A stretch of 64,000 nucleotides of DNA from NCBI RefSeq assembly GCF_015265475.1, contig NZ_CP054493.1, forward strand, positions 2,232,001-2,296,000. The letters run 5' to 3'. The stretch's first letter is position 1. Every line of letters begins with the position of its first letter. Position numbers and translations under genes: made by a program. Under the pieces are notes generated by a model, which ran no database searches, was not told the origin of the DNA, and saw only the letters and a list, made by a program, of their open reading frames with translations. Source of the stretch: Candidatus Sulfurimonas marisnigri (lineage in GTDB: Bacteria; Campylobacterota; Campylobacteria; Campylobacterales; Sulfurimonadaceae). Positions 9,548-16,991 of the stretch are shown here, piece by piece.

Positions 9548-10135
9548 TTAGTAGCAAATTTCATCTATTTTTATTATTAAACTAGCATGAACATCATCCC
9601 ATGTTACTCCTAAATGTTCACCACTACATGCATTGTCTAGTGAGTTCAATGCATCACTTGCATTAAAATCTCTCATATAGATATGCCACCTTGCATGAAA
9701 TTCTCCTTTTTTTATAAAGTAAGATGTTTTAAGCTCTTTTTTAACGCCATTAAAGTCTAACTCAATAGTAATATAACCACTTTTTTTATAAATTTCCTTA
9801 TCTGCTTCAACGGCTATAATTTTAGCTCTAATATCTTTTTTTATTATCTTTTTAAAAAAATATTCCTTCAGATTAGGTATTATCAGATCTTCTTTTGAAC
9901 CAATGTCTACTATATTTATAATTACAGATGAGCCAACAAGTAGTTGCTTCAAAGTTGGTGCTTCATTTTTGGCAGGAGAGTACTTGATATCGTTAAAGTG
10001 GCTACCCATAGCAACTTTAAATTCTGTCTTATATCCTCTAAAGAGAACTTCTATATTGTTTTTTTGTGTAAACTTACAGCTATATGCCTGAGCTAAAACA
10101 CTAAAAAAAACAAGTGCTACAATACTTTTTTTCAT
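9548..10135 (-). CDS. YceI-like periplasmic protein
   Basis: A 195-residue protein with signal peptide MKKSIVALVFFSVLAQAYS. The rest alternates beta strands in YceI fashion (EVLFRGYKTEFKVAMGSHFN; SGYITIELDFNGVKKELK), with three cysteines (20, 170 and 194 approximately). YceI-family proteins fold as lipocalin-like barrels, often binding isoprenoid lipids. It has gaps on both sides and a TATAAT-like box upstream, and the upstream tetraheme gene ends in a strong terminator, so it is probably transcribed separately. Its role next to the cytochromes is unknown; a quinone- or lipid-binding function is only a guess. Confidence 0.6.
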   Translation of the reverse strand: MKKSIVALVFFSVLAQAYSCKFTQKNNIEVLFRGYKTEFKVAMGSHFNDIKYSPAKNEAPTLKQLLVGSSVIINIVDIGSKEDLIIPNLKEYFFKKIIKKDIRAKIIAVEADKEIYKKSGYITIELDFNGVKKELKTSYFIKKGEFHARWHIYMRDFNASDALNSLDNACSGEHLGVTWDDVHASLIIKIDEICY

Positions 10136-10207
10136 CTAAAATTCCTTCTGATTATTATGCGTATAATGATTATTATATAGTGTTTATGTAAATGGGAGAA
10201 AAAGGGC

Positions 10208-10242
10208 AAAAAAAAAGGCAGATGCTAAAAGCACCTGCCTTT
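10208..10242 (-). terminator. rho-independent terminator of the tetraheme cytochrome gene
   Basis: On the minus strand a 9-bp GC-rich stem (GGCAGGTGC paired with GCATCTGCC, one G-U pair) with a 5-base loop is followed directly by nine U residues. It lies 20 bases beyond the tetraheme stop codon. It is the clearest terminator in the window and separates that gene from the YceI-like gene. Confidence 0.9.
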
Positions 10243-10262
10243 GCGAACAAACAAGAGTATAC

Positions 10263-11075
10263 TTATTTGTCGTGACAACCAATACAAAGCTGAGAACCTT
10301 TGTTAGTATGACGAAGATAACTAACTTCACCTGTACCTTGTGCTGAACCTGTTGCATTATGTGGATCATGACATGAAACACACTCAACTTGATCATTAGA
10401 AGAACCTCTTAGTAGATCCGACACTTTAGGAGTTGCAGGAGCACCTGGTACTAGCCATGCTTGATCTCCTGCTGGTAAAGTAGTTGCAGTTGTTCTTAAA
10501 GAAGCTCTTCCTGGAACATATGTAATAGAAATTGGATGATCATTTGATAAGTCAGCTACACCATCAGCACCACCAGCACCTGCATCATATGAACCACCAG
10601 CACCAATATTACCGCCATTCAATGAGCCAATACCAGTCATACTCATATTACCATCTTTTAGACCGCCCATACCAGAACCTGGAGCATTTAATATAGAGTT
10701 AACAGCAGAAATACCATCATGACATGATAAACATACTAAAGATGGATTCGCTGGTACAGTACCATTATTATCACTTCCACCAATCGTTTTACCATACATC
10801 TTGTAACCAGACACACCAGCCGTAGGCTTGTTTAGTGAATCTTTATTCCAAAGTGGCGCACCTGAAAAAGCTGTGTTAGCCGCGTGAGGCGTGTGACAAT
10901 ATACACAAATTTCACCATTATCACCAGTAGTTGCACCACCAGTTCTTACGCTAATGTTGTGTGGACTACCAGTAGCAGTAATCGATTCACCACCATAAGT
11001 AGCACCTGAAGTACCCGCGAAAGCCATTGTTGTTGTTAACAGTGAAGCTAATAACAATTTTAATTTAGTATTCAT
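10263..11075 (-). CDS. exported tetraheme cytochrome c, candidate filament subunit
   Basis: A 270-residue protein with a signal peptide ending AFA (residue 20) and four CXXCH motifs at 57, 115, 232 and 264. Candidate distal histidines are H39 (SPHN), H64 (CHTPH), H180 (NDHP), H239 (CHDPH) and H256. Long Gly/Ala/Ser stretches separate the motifs, especially residues 130-175. The same module is repeated at the N-terminus of the 714-residue cytochrome. The gene has its own consensus sigma-70 promoter, a GGGAGAG ribosome site and a strong terminator, which suggests high monocistronic expression. Size and heme number are like the tetraheme cytochromes that polymerise into extracellular nanowires (OmcE type), but homology to those is not proven. 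A periplasmic shuttle is the alternative. Confidence 0.9.
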   Translation of the reverse strand: MNTKLKLLLASLLTTTMAFAGTSGATYGGESITATGSPHNISVRTGGATTGDNGEICVYCHTPHAANTAFSGAPLWNKDSLNKPTAGVSGYKMYGKTIGGSDNNGTVPANPSLVCLSCHDGISAVNSILNAPGSGMGGLKDGNMSMTGIGSLNGGNIGAGGSYDAGAGGADGVADLSNDHPISITYVPGRASLRTTATTLPAGDQAWLVPGAPATPKVSDLLRGSSNDQVECVSCHDPHNATGSAQGTGEVSYLRHTNKGSQLCIGCHDK

Positions 11076-11130
11076 AATATCTCTCCCTTTGCATATAGTA
11101 AATTACTTATATGTTTTGTTGATATACAAT

Positions 11131-11159
11131 ATTATATCTATTAATCTTAATAATTGCAA
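11131..11159 (-). promoter_or_regulatory. sigma-70 promoter of the tetraheme cytochrome gene
   Basis: On the minus strand TTGCAA (11159-11154) and TATAAT (11136-11131) are separated by exactly 17 bases. They lie about 55-84 bases before the start codon. A good ribosome site (AAAGGGAGAG) precedes the ATG. The near-consensus -35 is notable because Campylobacterota promoters usually lack one. Confidence 0.75.
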
Positions 11160-11200
11160 CAAGCATCAACTAAGAATTTTATTTTATCAAAAATTAAGTT

Positions 11201-11227
11201 ACAGAAAGTAACACAGTTGCTTTCTGT
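11201..11227 (-). terminator. hairpin directly after the octaheme cytochrome gene
   Basis: An 8-bp perfect inverted repeat (ACAGAAAG / CTTTCTGT) with an 11-base loop abuts the stop codon of the octaheme gene. A U-rich stretch follows about 7 bases later on the minus strand. It is a weak terminator or a 3'-end stabiliser that separates this transcript from the tetraheme promoter. Confidence 0.5.
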
Positions 11228-12253
11228 TTACTTTTTATGGCATCTTTGACATACGTTAAAAGGATGGGAACCTTCCATTCTAAGTAAATATATCCCTGTG
11301 GATCCATGAGGGTTATGACAGCTTGTACAAACGAATTCCCTTCCTGGCCGTGCTGGGTCTGCTCTATCTTTTGTTGGGTGAGCTCCTGCATTTCTTGAAA
11401 AAACAAATCCTGAAACTATATGGTTGCCCGGAATCGCTTTTTCCGTATGACAAGTTGTGCACAAGTCCCAAATATGCTTACGAAGAAAAAACTCATTGTC
11501 AGAGCCGTGTGGATTATGACATCTTTTACATCTTCCATCATTAACTGGGCCATGTCCATATCTGCTTGCTTGCCACCCCTCTACAGTATCATGACAATAT
11601 GCACAAGTTTTTGCGATTGGATCAGGTGCTAAATATTTCGTAAGTCCTTCATCGTCTATGTTGTATTCAGCACCTTTTCCATTATGACAAATCGTACACA
11701 ACCAGTTAGCAGCAGGAGCATGCGTACTTTTGGTATTTAACTTACCGCTGTGACACTTATAACATGTAGTTTCTGAGACATCATCAAATGGTTCATCTTC
11801 AGGAGGTATATTATTTGTCATATCATGACAAGATTTACACTTCTCTTCCTCTTCTTCTGAATGAAAATAATTTTTATCATACTGTTCAGCATCATATACA
11901 TCTACACCAGGGAGTACATCATTGTAAAAGTAAGACTCCCTTTTATCACTACTAAGAAGTTTACCATCTTTATATGCTTCAATAAAAATTGTATTTACTG
12001 CTGGATGAAGCTCAACGGTTTTACAATACGTATCTTTTTCTGATGTTACATCTATTGTTGTATTTATATCGCCTTGTCTAATAACTATCTTATCTACACT
12101 TTTATGATTTGCTTCAATTACAAACGTGCTGTCTTTTCCTTCGTATCTTGTATAATCAAAAGGTTTCATGATTTCAATAAAAGATGAAGCTTCTTCAGCT
12201 TTGCCGCTTAAAGCGACAAGAAGAAGAATAAAGAAAAGATATATTGTTTTCAA
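11228..12253 (-). CDS. octaheme cytochrome c with N-terminal beta domain
   Basis: A 341-residue exported protein (signal about 1-19). Residues 20-120 are heme-free and strand-rich (SFIEIMKPFDYTRYEGKDST, VNTIFIEAYKDGKLLSSDKR), like an immunoglobulin-type carbohydrate- or protein-binding domain. Eight CXXCH motifs follow at 139, 164, 186, 217, 242, 265, 309 and 335; several are of the doubled 'CHNPHGS' class. It follows the 12-site cytochrome by 8 bases and is followed by a hairpin, so it ends that operon. A periplasmic or surface electron carrier whose N-terminal domain binds a partner is a reasonable inference. It does not look like a known octaheme nitrite, hydroxylamine or tetrathionate reductase. 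Confidence 0.85.
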   Translation of the reverse strand: MKTIYLFFILLLVALSGKAEEASSFIEIMKPFDYTRYEGKDSTFVIEANHKSVDKIVIRQGDINTTIDVTSEKDTYCKTVELHPAVNTIFIEAYKDGKLLSSDKRESYFYNDVLPGVDVYDAEQYDKNYFHSEEEEEKCKSCHDMTNNIPPEDEPFDDVSETTCYKCHSGKLNTKSTHAPAANWLCTICHNGKGAEYNIDDEGLTKYLAPDPIAKTCAYCHDTVEGWQASRYGHGPVNDGRCKRCHNPHGSDNEFFLRKHIWDLCTTCHTEKAIPGNHIVSGFVFSRNAGAHPTKDRADPARPGREFVCTSCHNPHGSTGIYLLRMEGSHPFNVCQRCHKK

Positions 12254-12261
12254 GACCAGAT

Positions 12262-13503
12262 CTATTTCAGGTTGACTTTTGGAGTCTCTCTATCGTAGTG
12301 GCGACGAGCATGACAAGCTGGCGCACATGAACCGCCATTTTCAGTTTCAATATAACGAATTGGAAAATTTATTCTTCCAAACTGTGTTTTCTTTCTTAAG
12401 TGGTGTGGGTACTCTTTTGTTCCATGAAAATCATGACAAGCACGACAAGAACGACCTTTTATTTTGTTAACATGCACAAAGTGTATATTTTTATCACCAT
12501 TTCTAAAGTTAGTTGCTTCAATTGTAAACTCTGCTTTAATTTTATCTGGTTCATGACACTGAAAACAGATATAATTTTTTTCGTCAAAACTTTCATAAAA
12601 AGTTCTAGGAAATGGTTTTTTTAACATTCTTAAGTTGTTTGAGCCATGAGGATTGTGACATGCAGCACAATCACCCCAAAGTATTGGACCATGCCAATCT
12701 GGATTATCTTCAAGATGTTTTGCAATATTTTGAAGCTTGTACCCTGTCTCATCAGTTTTTAAAGACTCATTGTGACATGTTAGACATAACTCTTTTGCTG
12801 TATCTTTAATAATAAACTTTGGATGCTCAGAACCATGAGGGTCGTGGCACTCAAGACATTTTCTTGGTCTATCAATTGCTCCATGCTTATCTGTAACTTC
12901 TGCTATCCAAACTTTTTTATCTACATGACACATAAGACAGATATCTTTTTTACGGTCAGCTTTTAGTTGGTAAAGATTATCTTCAGTGTGAGGATCATGA
13001 CAGTTTGTACACTGATCTTTTACTGGTGGGTGAATATATGTAGTATTGTGTAAAAACTTATCTTTTGCCTCGTGACACGATGTACAAAGCTCATTGATAC
13101 TAGCTCTAACCAAAAGTTTTGCGTTTGGTGATTCATGTGGGTTATGACATGCTGTACAAGCACCTGCTCCTACTGGTCCATGAATAAAATTCTTAGTATC
13201 TTTTGGTTCATGGCACTGGTAGCACAATTCTGGAGTGTCAAGCTTTAAATCTTCTCCATCTTCAGGGTTAGCTCCCTCATGACAAACAGTACAGTCTCCC
13301 CACTCATATGGAGGGTGAACAACTTTTTCATCTGCTCTTAGTGCAGTTCCGTAAAACTTCTCTTTTTCAGTTAAAGCGAGAGTTTCAGTTTCAGCTTGAG
13401 CACCAGCCATATCTGCACCAAAATCTTCAGCTGCCATGATACTTGTACATGTTAGCAATAAAGAGATAATTATATTTGCTATGTAGAAACGATTATATTT
13501 CAT
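12262..13503 (-). CDS. dodecaheme-type cytochrome c
   Basis: A 413-residue exported cytochrome with a signal peptide of about 24 residues and an acidic linker. It has eleven CXXCH motifs (71, 94, 116, 140, 165, 189, 216, 240, 279, 313, 353) and a twelfth site with one extra residue, CAPACH at 393-398. Many sites are doubled CXXCH pairs with CHNPHES, CHDPHTE and CHDPHGS, typical of periplasmic electron-storage cytochromes. It is 8 bases before the octaheme gene and 17 bases after the monoheme gene, forming one operon. The family is used as wires rather than enzymes, so a periplasm-spanning carrier is inferred. Confidence 0.85.
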   Translation of the reverse strand: MKYNRFYIANIIISLLLTCTSIMAAEDFGADMAGAQAETETLALTEKEKFYGTALRADEKVVHPPYEWGDCTVCHEGANPEDGEDLKLDTPELCYQCHEPKDTKNFIHGPVGAGACTACHNPHESPNAKLLVRASINELCTSCHEAKDKFLHNTTYIHPPVKDQCTNCHDPHTEDNLYQLKADRKKDICLMCHVDKKVWIAEVTDKHGAIDRPRKCLECHDPHGSEHPKFIIKDTAKELCLTCHNESLKTDETGYKLQNIAKHLEDNPDWHGPILWGDCAACHNPHGSNNLRMLKKPFPRTFYESFDEKNYICFQCHEPDKIKAEFTIEATNFRNGDKNIHFVHVNKIKGRSCRACHDFHGTKEYPHHLRKKTQFGRINFPIRYIETENGGSCAPACHARRHYDRETPKVNLK

Positions 13504-13520
13504 TTTTTACCTTTTCTTAT

Positions 13521-13886
13521 TTATCTTTGTCTTGGTCTATCAGCAGCTGAAACCAGATATGTTGCGAGAGCCTTCATTTTGTCATTTGAAAGAGTCTTAA
13601 TTTTTGCCAATTGCGGGTTCATAACAGGTGCGCGGTCTGGATAAACTATAGGGGTTCCCAATGAACTAAGATAAGACACTAAAGAACTCTCTTTACCTGT
13701 ATATGCAGTCGCTATTGTCATTATTGATGGACCAATTAGCTCTTTGTCTAATTTATGGCAAAGGGTACAACCTTTTGATTCGAAGATTGCTTTACCCTTT
13801 GCTTTGATAACATCATCTGAATCTTCTGCTATAACATTAGAGAAAAACAATATGCTAAAAGATAAACCCAATATAAATTTTTTCAT
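13521..13886 (-). CDS. monoheme class I cytochrome c
   Basis: A 121-residue periplasmic c-type cytochrome. The signal peptide ends about residue 20; CTLCH at 40-44 binds the heme, and the methionine of PVMNPQL (about residue 90) is the likely sixth ligand. The C-terminal helix ALATYLVSAA is typical of small class I cytochromes. It is the first gene of the cytochrome operon that continues to the 12- and 8-heme genes. It is a good candidate to pass electrons between the bc1 complex and the multiheme proteins. Confidence 0.85.
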   Translation of the reverse strand: MKKFILGLSFSILFFSNVIAEDSDDVIKAKGKAIFESKGCTLCHKLDKELIGPSIMTIATAYTGKESSLVSYLSSLGTPIVYPDRAPVMNPQLAKIKTLSNDKMKALATYLVSAADRPRQR

Positions 13887-13935
13887 TTAAAAGCCTTTTT
13901 TAAAGAATAGTGCGCCGATTGTAGCATAACTTTTT

Positions 13936-14388
13936 TTAAATTTCTATAATTAGGCACTCATCTTTTATATTAATATCCTTATATGTTACAAAAAAAAGTT
14001 CTGCAGCTATACCGTTTCCATATTCAATAATTTCTTTTTCACAATTTAAAATAGGAGTTGTTCCAAAGCCGCAGCTTGGGCTTTTTGATTTCAAAACAAT
14101 CTCATCTACTTCTGGATTCTCTTTTATAAATTCAATGATTTCATCTTCTAAAAGTTTTGTGATGTCTACATTTGTACTATCAGTAATAACTCTATTCTTG
14201 CCATCAACATTTACAATATTAATTTTTTCTCTTGGTGTTCCAAAAAGAGGTGCTTCTGGACAAAAAGGGATGATTTCATAATCTTTAAAAGCTTCAATGA
14301 CTTCATTTACTTTTTTTGTTTTACCATCATAGCGACAATTCTCGCCAAGTAAACAAGCAGAGATGATGACCTTTTTACCACTATTCAT
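13936..14388 (-). CDS. DUF523 family protein
   Basis: A 150-residue cytosolic protein with the family signatures SACLLGENCRYDGKTK near the N-terminus (residues 10-25) and KSKSPSCGFG near 103-112. The conserved cysteines suggest metal or Fe-S binding, but no firm biochemical role is known for this family. The whole protein is one DUF523 domain, without the DUF1722 extension. It is separated from the cytochrome operon by 49 bases and from the aldehyde dehydrogenase gene by about 100, so it may be an independent unit. Confidence 0.8.
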   Translation of the reverse strand: MNSGKKVIISACLLGENCRYDGKTKKVNEVIEAFKDYEIIPFCPEAPLFGTPREKINIVNVDGKNRVITDSTNVDITKLLEDEIIEFIKENPEVDEIVLKSKSPSCGFGTTPILNCEKEIIEYGNGIAAELFFVTYKDINIKDECLIIEI

Positions 14389-14425
14389 TTAACTCCATTA
14401 TATGAGCAAAGCCCATATAATTAAC

Positions 14426-14463
14426 GCTAAGCGCTGTGCTACTAAAGTTGCCTCTATCGATGC
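14426..14463 (+). repeat. degenerate copy of the palindromic intergenic repeat
   Basis: This intergenic stretch contains CGCTGTG, ACTAAAG, TTGCCTCT and GATGCA in the same order and spacing as the copy at 33862-33906. The second arm is decayed (GATGCA instead of GAGGCA). I place it in the family because of the shared CGCTGTG...ACT.AAG..TTGCCTCT order; it could be coincidence. Confidence 0.4.
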
Positions 14464-14486
14464 AAAATGAATTTTAAATAAATTCA

Positions 14487-15902
14487 TTAGCAGATGACTA
14501 CACTCTTAATTTCTGTCATCTCTTCTATAGCGAACTTAGGACCTTCACGCCCTACTCCACTTAGCTTCACACCACCATAAGGCTGTATATCAAAACGAAG
14601 AGTTGGCATGTCATTTATAACTATTCCACCAGCATCAAGCTCAGATATAGCACGTTGAGTCAGCTTCAAGTCATTTGTGAAAACAGAAAACTGAAGTCCG
14701 TATGGAGAGTTGTTCATTCGAGGAATTGCATCATCAAATGAGCCAACTTTTATTAGTGAAACAATAGGGGCAAATACCTCTTCACAAACTATTGCCATGT
14801 CATCTCTTACATCAACCATAACACAAGGGTAAAACATTCTTCCCTCATGTCTTGGAGTAAGAAGAGGAGTTGCTCCCTCCTCTATAGCACTCTCTACCCA
14901 ACCCATAGCACGAATAGCCGCATCATCATCTATAAGCGGTCCCATAAAAGTATCATCTTCATAAGGAGAGCCAACTACCAATTTTTTAGTCTCTTCTGCC
15001 ATATTTTTTGCGAATTCATCATAAATATCAGAATTAACGTATATTCTCTGCAGAGATATGCAAACTTGTCCAGAGTTTACAAAAGCACCTAAAGCACAAC
15101 GCTGAGCAGCCAAATCTAAATCAGCACTCTTATCTATGTAAGTAGCTGCATTTCCGCCAAGCTCTAAAGATACTTTTTTAATGCCGGCATTTTTAGTGAT
15201 AATGCGTCCAACAGGAACTGAACCAGTGAAGCTGATAACACGTGGAATATTACTAGTAATTAAAGCACTTCCAACTTCTGCATCGCCGTAGACCACACTA
15301 AGAGCATCTTTTATGGCGAACTCACTCTCTATAAAGAGTTTTGCAAATTTATATGCCGTTAATGGCGCTTCTGGTGTTGGCTTTAAGACAACACAGTTTC
15401 CTGCAACCAAAGCAGGAGCTAGCTTATGTGCTACAAGATTTAATGGAAAATTAAATGGAGTGATTGCCACAACTACACCAGCTGGCTCTCTAGTGAAAAA
15501 TGCAGTTGTTTTTTTACCACTAGGCATTGCATCAGTGTTAATTGTTTCACCATGCATTGTTCGCATAGTCTCAGCTGACAAAGTTACTGTTTCAATACAT
15601 CTATCTACCTCAACTCTTGCAAAAGATATTGGCTTACCAACTTCATCGGTTATAGTTTTTGCGATATCCTCTTTTTGCTCTTTAAGTTTTTTTACCACAT
15701 CCAAAAGCCAGTTGCATCTTTGAGAAAGAGTTGATTGTTTAGCATACTTTGTTGCGTCCTGCGCAATTTGTAATGCTTTTAAAGCATCTTTCTCATCACA
15801 AATAGGAGCATACGAGACAACTTCTCCACTAAATGGACTTCTTCTTTCACTGCAATTATCTGTTATAGCTTCAACTGAGCCAAAAAATATTTTTGCATTC
15901 AT
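14487..15902 (-). CDS. NAD(P)-dependent aldehyde dehydrogenase
   Basis: A 471-residue class I aldehyde dehydrogenase, soluble and full length. It has the nucleotide-loop motif FTGSVPVG (about 225-232), the glutamate motif LELGGN (about 247-252) and the catalytic cysteine in NSGQVCIS (about 276-283). The C-terminal half keeps EEVFAP and the 'GGIVINDMPTLRFDIQPYGG' stretch. The sequence is of the lactaldehyde/succinate-semialdehyde/glyceraldehyde-3-phosphate type, but the substrate cannot be told. A TATAAT-like sequence lies about 50 bases upstream. Its neighbours are unrelated, so it is probably a single-gene transcript. Confidence 0.85.
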   Translation of the reverse strand: MNAKIFFGSVEAITDNCSERRSPFSGEVVSYAPICDEKDALKALQIAQDATKYAKQSTLSQRCNWLLDVVKKLKEQKEDIAKTITDEVGKPISFARVEVDRCIETVTLSAETMRTMHGETINTDAMPSGKKTTAFFTREPAGVVVAITPFNFPLNLVAHKLAPALVAGNCVVLKPTPEAPLTAYKFAKLFIESEFAIKDALSVVYGDAEVGSALITSNIPRVISFTGSVPVGRIITKNAGIKKVSLELGGNAATYIDKSADLDLAAQRCALGAFVNSGQVCISLQRIYVNSDIYDEFAKNMAEETKKLVVGSPYEDDTFMGPLIDDDAAIRAMGWVESAIEEGATPLLTPRHEGRMFYPCVMVDVRDDMAIVCEEVFAPIVSLIKVGSFDDAIPRMNNSPYGLQFSVFTNDLKLTQRAISELDAGGIVINDMPTLRFDIQPYGGVKLSGVGREGPKFAIEEMTEIKSVVIC

Positions 15903-16033
15903 GTAATTCCTTGCGTAAAAAGTTTTTATAATTATAATATGAAAAATTATACCATTAAAAAAGTAGCAAACTTATTTTATTTTAGGCTTTTAAATTTTAT
16001 GTTATTATATGGGTAGATAAACAGGAGGATGTC

Positions 16034-16258
16034 ATGGAAGTTACTCGCTATATATTTCAGTCACCTTATTCTAGCCAAGTACAAGTTGGAAGAGCTGATA
16101 CTGTTTCTGTTGGCAGTAAAAATACAGCAGATAGCAGTTCGGGACTTGATGGTGCGATAAACCAAGCGCTTAGCAATGCAGAAAACTTCGAAGCTACTCA
16201 AGTTAAAGAGCTTGAACTTACAATTAGTAGCGATTCTATTTTAGATATTTACGCCTAA
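16034..16258 (+). CDS. small hypothetical protein
   Basis: A 74-residue polar protein (MEVTRYIFQSPYSSQVQVGR...) with no signal peptide, membrane segment or cysteine. The middle is rich in Ser, Gly, Asp and Asn and probably disordered; the ends look more ordered. An excellent ribosome site (AGGAGG) sits 5 bases before the ATG and a TATTAT box about 30 bases upstream, so it is very likely expressed. The thioredoxin-like gene follows after 12 bases. The function is not recognised. Confidence 0.7.
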   Translation: MEVTRYIFQSPYSSQVQVGRADTVSVGSKNTADSSSGLDGAINQALSNAENFEATQVKELELTISSDSILDIYA

Positions 16259-16270
16259 CAAAAGGGAAAA

Positions 16271-16660
16271 ATGAAACTTTTTATAGTTATATCAGTGCTT
16301 CTATCAACTCTTTTTAGTGCCGAATTAAATTGGTTACATAATTATGATGTTGCCTTATCGCAAGCAAAAGAGGAGAAGAAGTGTGTTTATCTTTTTGTTG
16401 GTGCGGATGTTTGCAAATGGTGTGATAGATTTAAAGAGATGACTCTCTCAGACAATAGAGTTATACAAAGACTGAAGAAAGATTATGTACTTTTATACAT
16501 GTCAAGAGATAGACATAAAATACCAGCAAAATTTAAAGTCAGAGGTGTCCCTAGACATTACTTTCTAACAAAAAATGGTGAGATAATATATGCGGCTCAA
16601 GGAAGCAGAGAAATTGACGGTTTTTACGATTTACTTGAAGAAGCTGATTTAGCAAAATAA
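16271..16660 (+). CDS. periplasmic thioredoxin-like protein
   Basis: A 129-residue protein with a signal peptide (about 1-17) and one thioredoxin fold of the Thioredoxin_7 class. The redox motif CKWC is at about residues 49-52 and the cis-proline in GVPRHYF at about 97. It is small for a DsbD C-domain and lacks membrane helices. It probably reduces or guards cysteines in the periplasm, for example apocytochromes before heme attachment. It follows the small gene at 16034 and ends 1 base before the convergent yraN gene. Confidence 0.8.
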   Translation: MKLFIVISVLLSTLFSAELNWLHNYDVALSQAKEEKKCVYLFVGADVCKWCDRFKEMTLSDNRVIQRLKKDYVLLYMSRDRHKIPAKFKVRGVPRHYFLTKNGEIIYAAQGSREIDGFYDLLEEADLAK

Positions 16661-16661
16661 A

Positions 16662-16991
16662 CTAGAGTGTAATGTTCTCCAATAACTCTATATTTTTAGG
16701 TGTTACAATAATTGCATCAAAAACAAAATTTACGTCGAGAGAATTTTTTTTCATATAAACATGTGCTGTTTTTATGACTTTTGATAGCTTCTTCTGGGTT
16801 ATATTTTGAATGGCACACTCATAATCAACTCCGCTTTTTACCTCTATAAAATGAATAACCTCATCTTTTACTGCAATTATATCTATCTCGCCAAAGCGAG
16901 AGTAAAAGTTTCTCTCAGCTACAAAAAATCCATTTTCTAAGAGAAATTCACTCGCTTTATCTTCAGCAATATTTCCCTTAGATCTGCTCAT
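16662..16991 (-). CDS. yraN: YraN/UPF0102 family nuclease-like protein
   Basis: A 109-residue UPF0102 protein, typical full length. It shows the resolvase-like core of the family: AEDKASEFLLENGF, RFGEIDIIA (about 32-40) and HFIEVKSG (about 47-54), supplying the D-X-E-X-K residues of a restriction-endonuclease fold. A role in DNA processing is assumed for the family but not established. The ATG follows immediately after the stop of the formate dehydrogenase-like gene, so the two are coupled. In C. jejuni I recall yraN next to hom, which would mean two genes were inserted between them here. Confidence 0.85.
   Translation of the reverse strand: MSRSKGNIAEDKASEFLLENGFFVAERNFYSRFGEIDIIAVKDEVIHFIEVKSGVDYECAIQNITQKKLSKVIKTAHVYMKKNSLDVNFVFDAIIVTPKNIELLENITL

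Noticed and set aside
10184-10396. 70-codon minus-strand frame within the 3' end of the tetraheme gene
   Set aside because: It lies mostly inside the tetraheme gene in another frame and runs through its terminator; the peptide is not protein-like.
15313-15723. 136-codon plus-strand frame opposite the aldehyde dehydrogenase gene
   Set aside because: Antisense to a clear enzyme gene and explained by its codon pattern; no ribosome site or family match.
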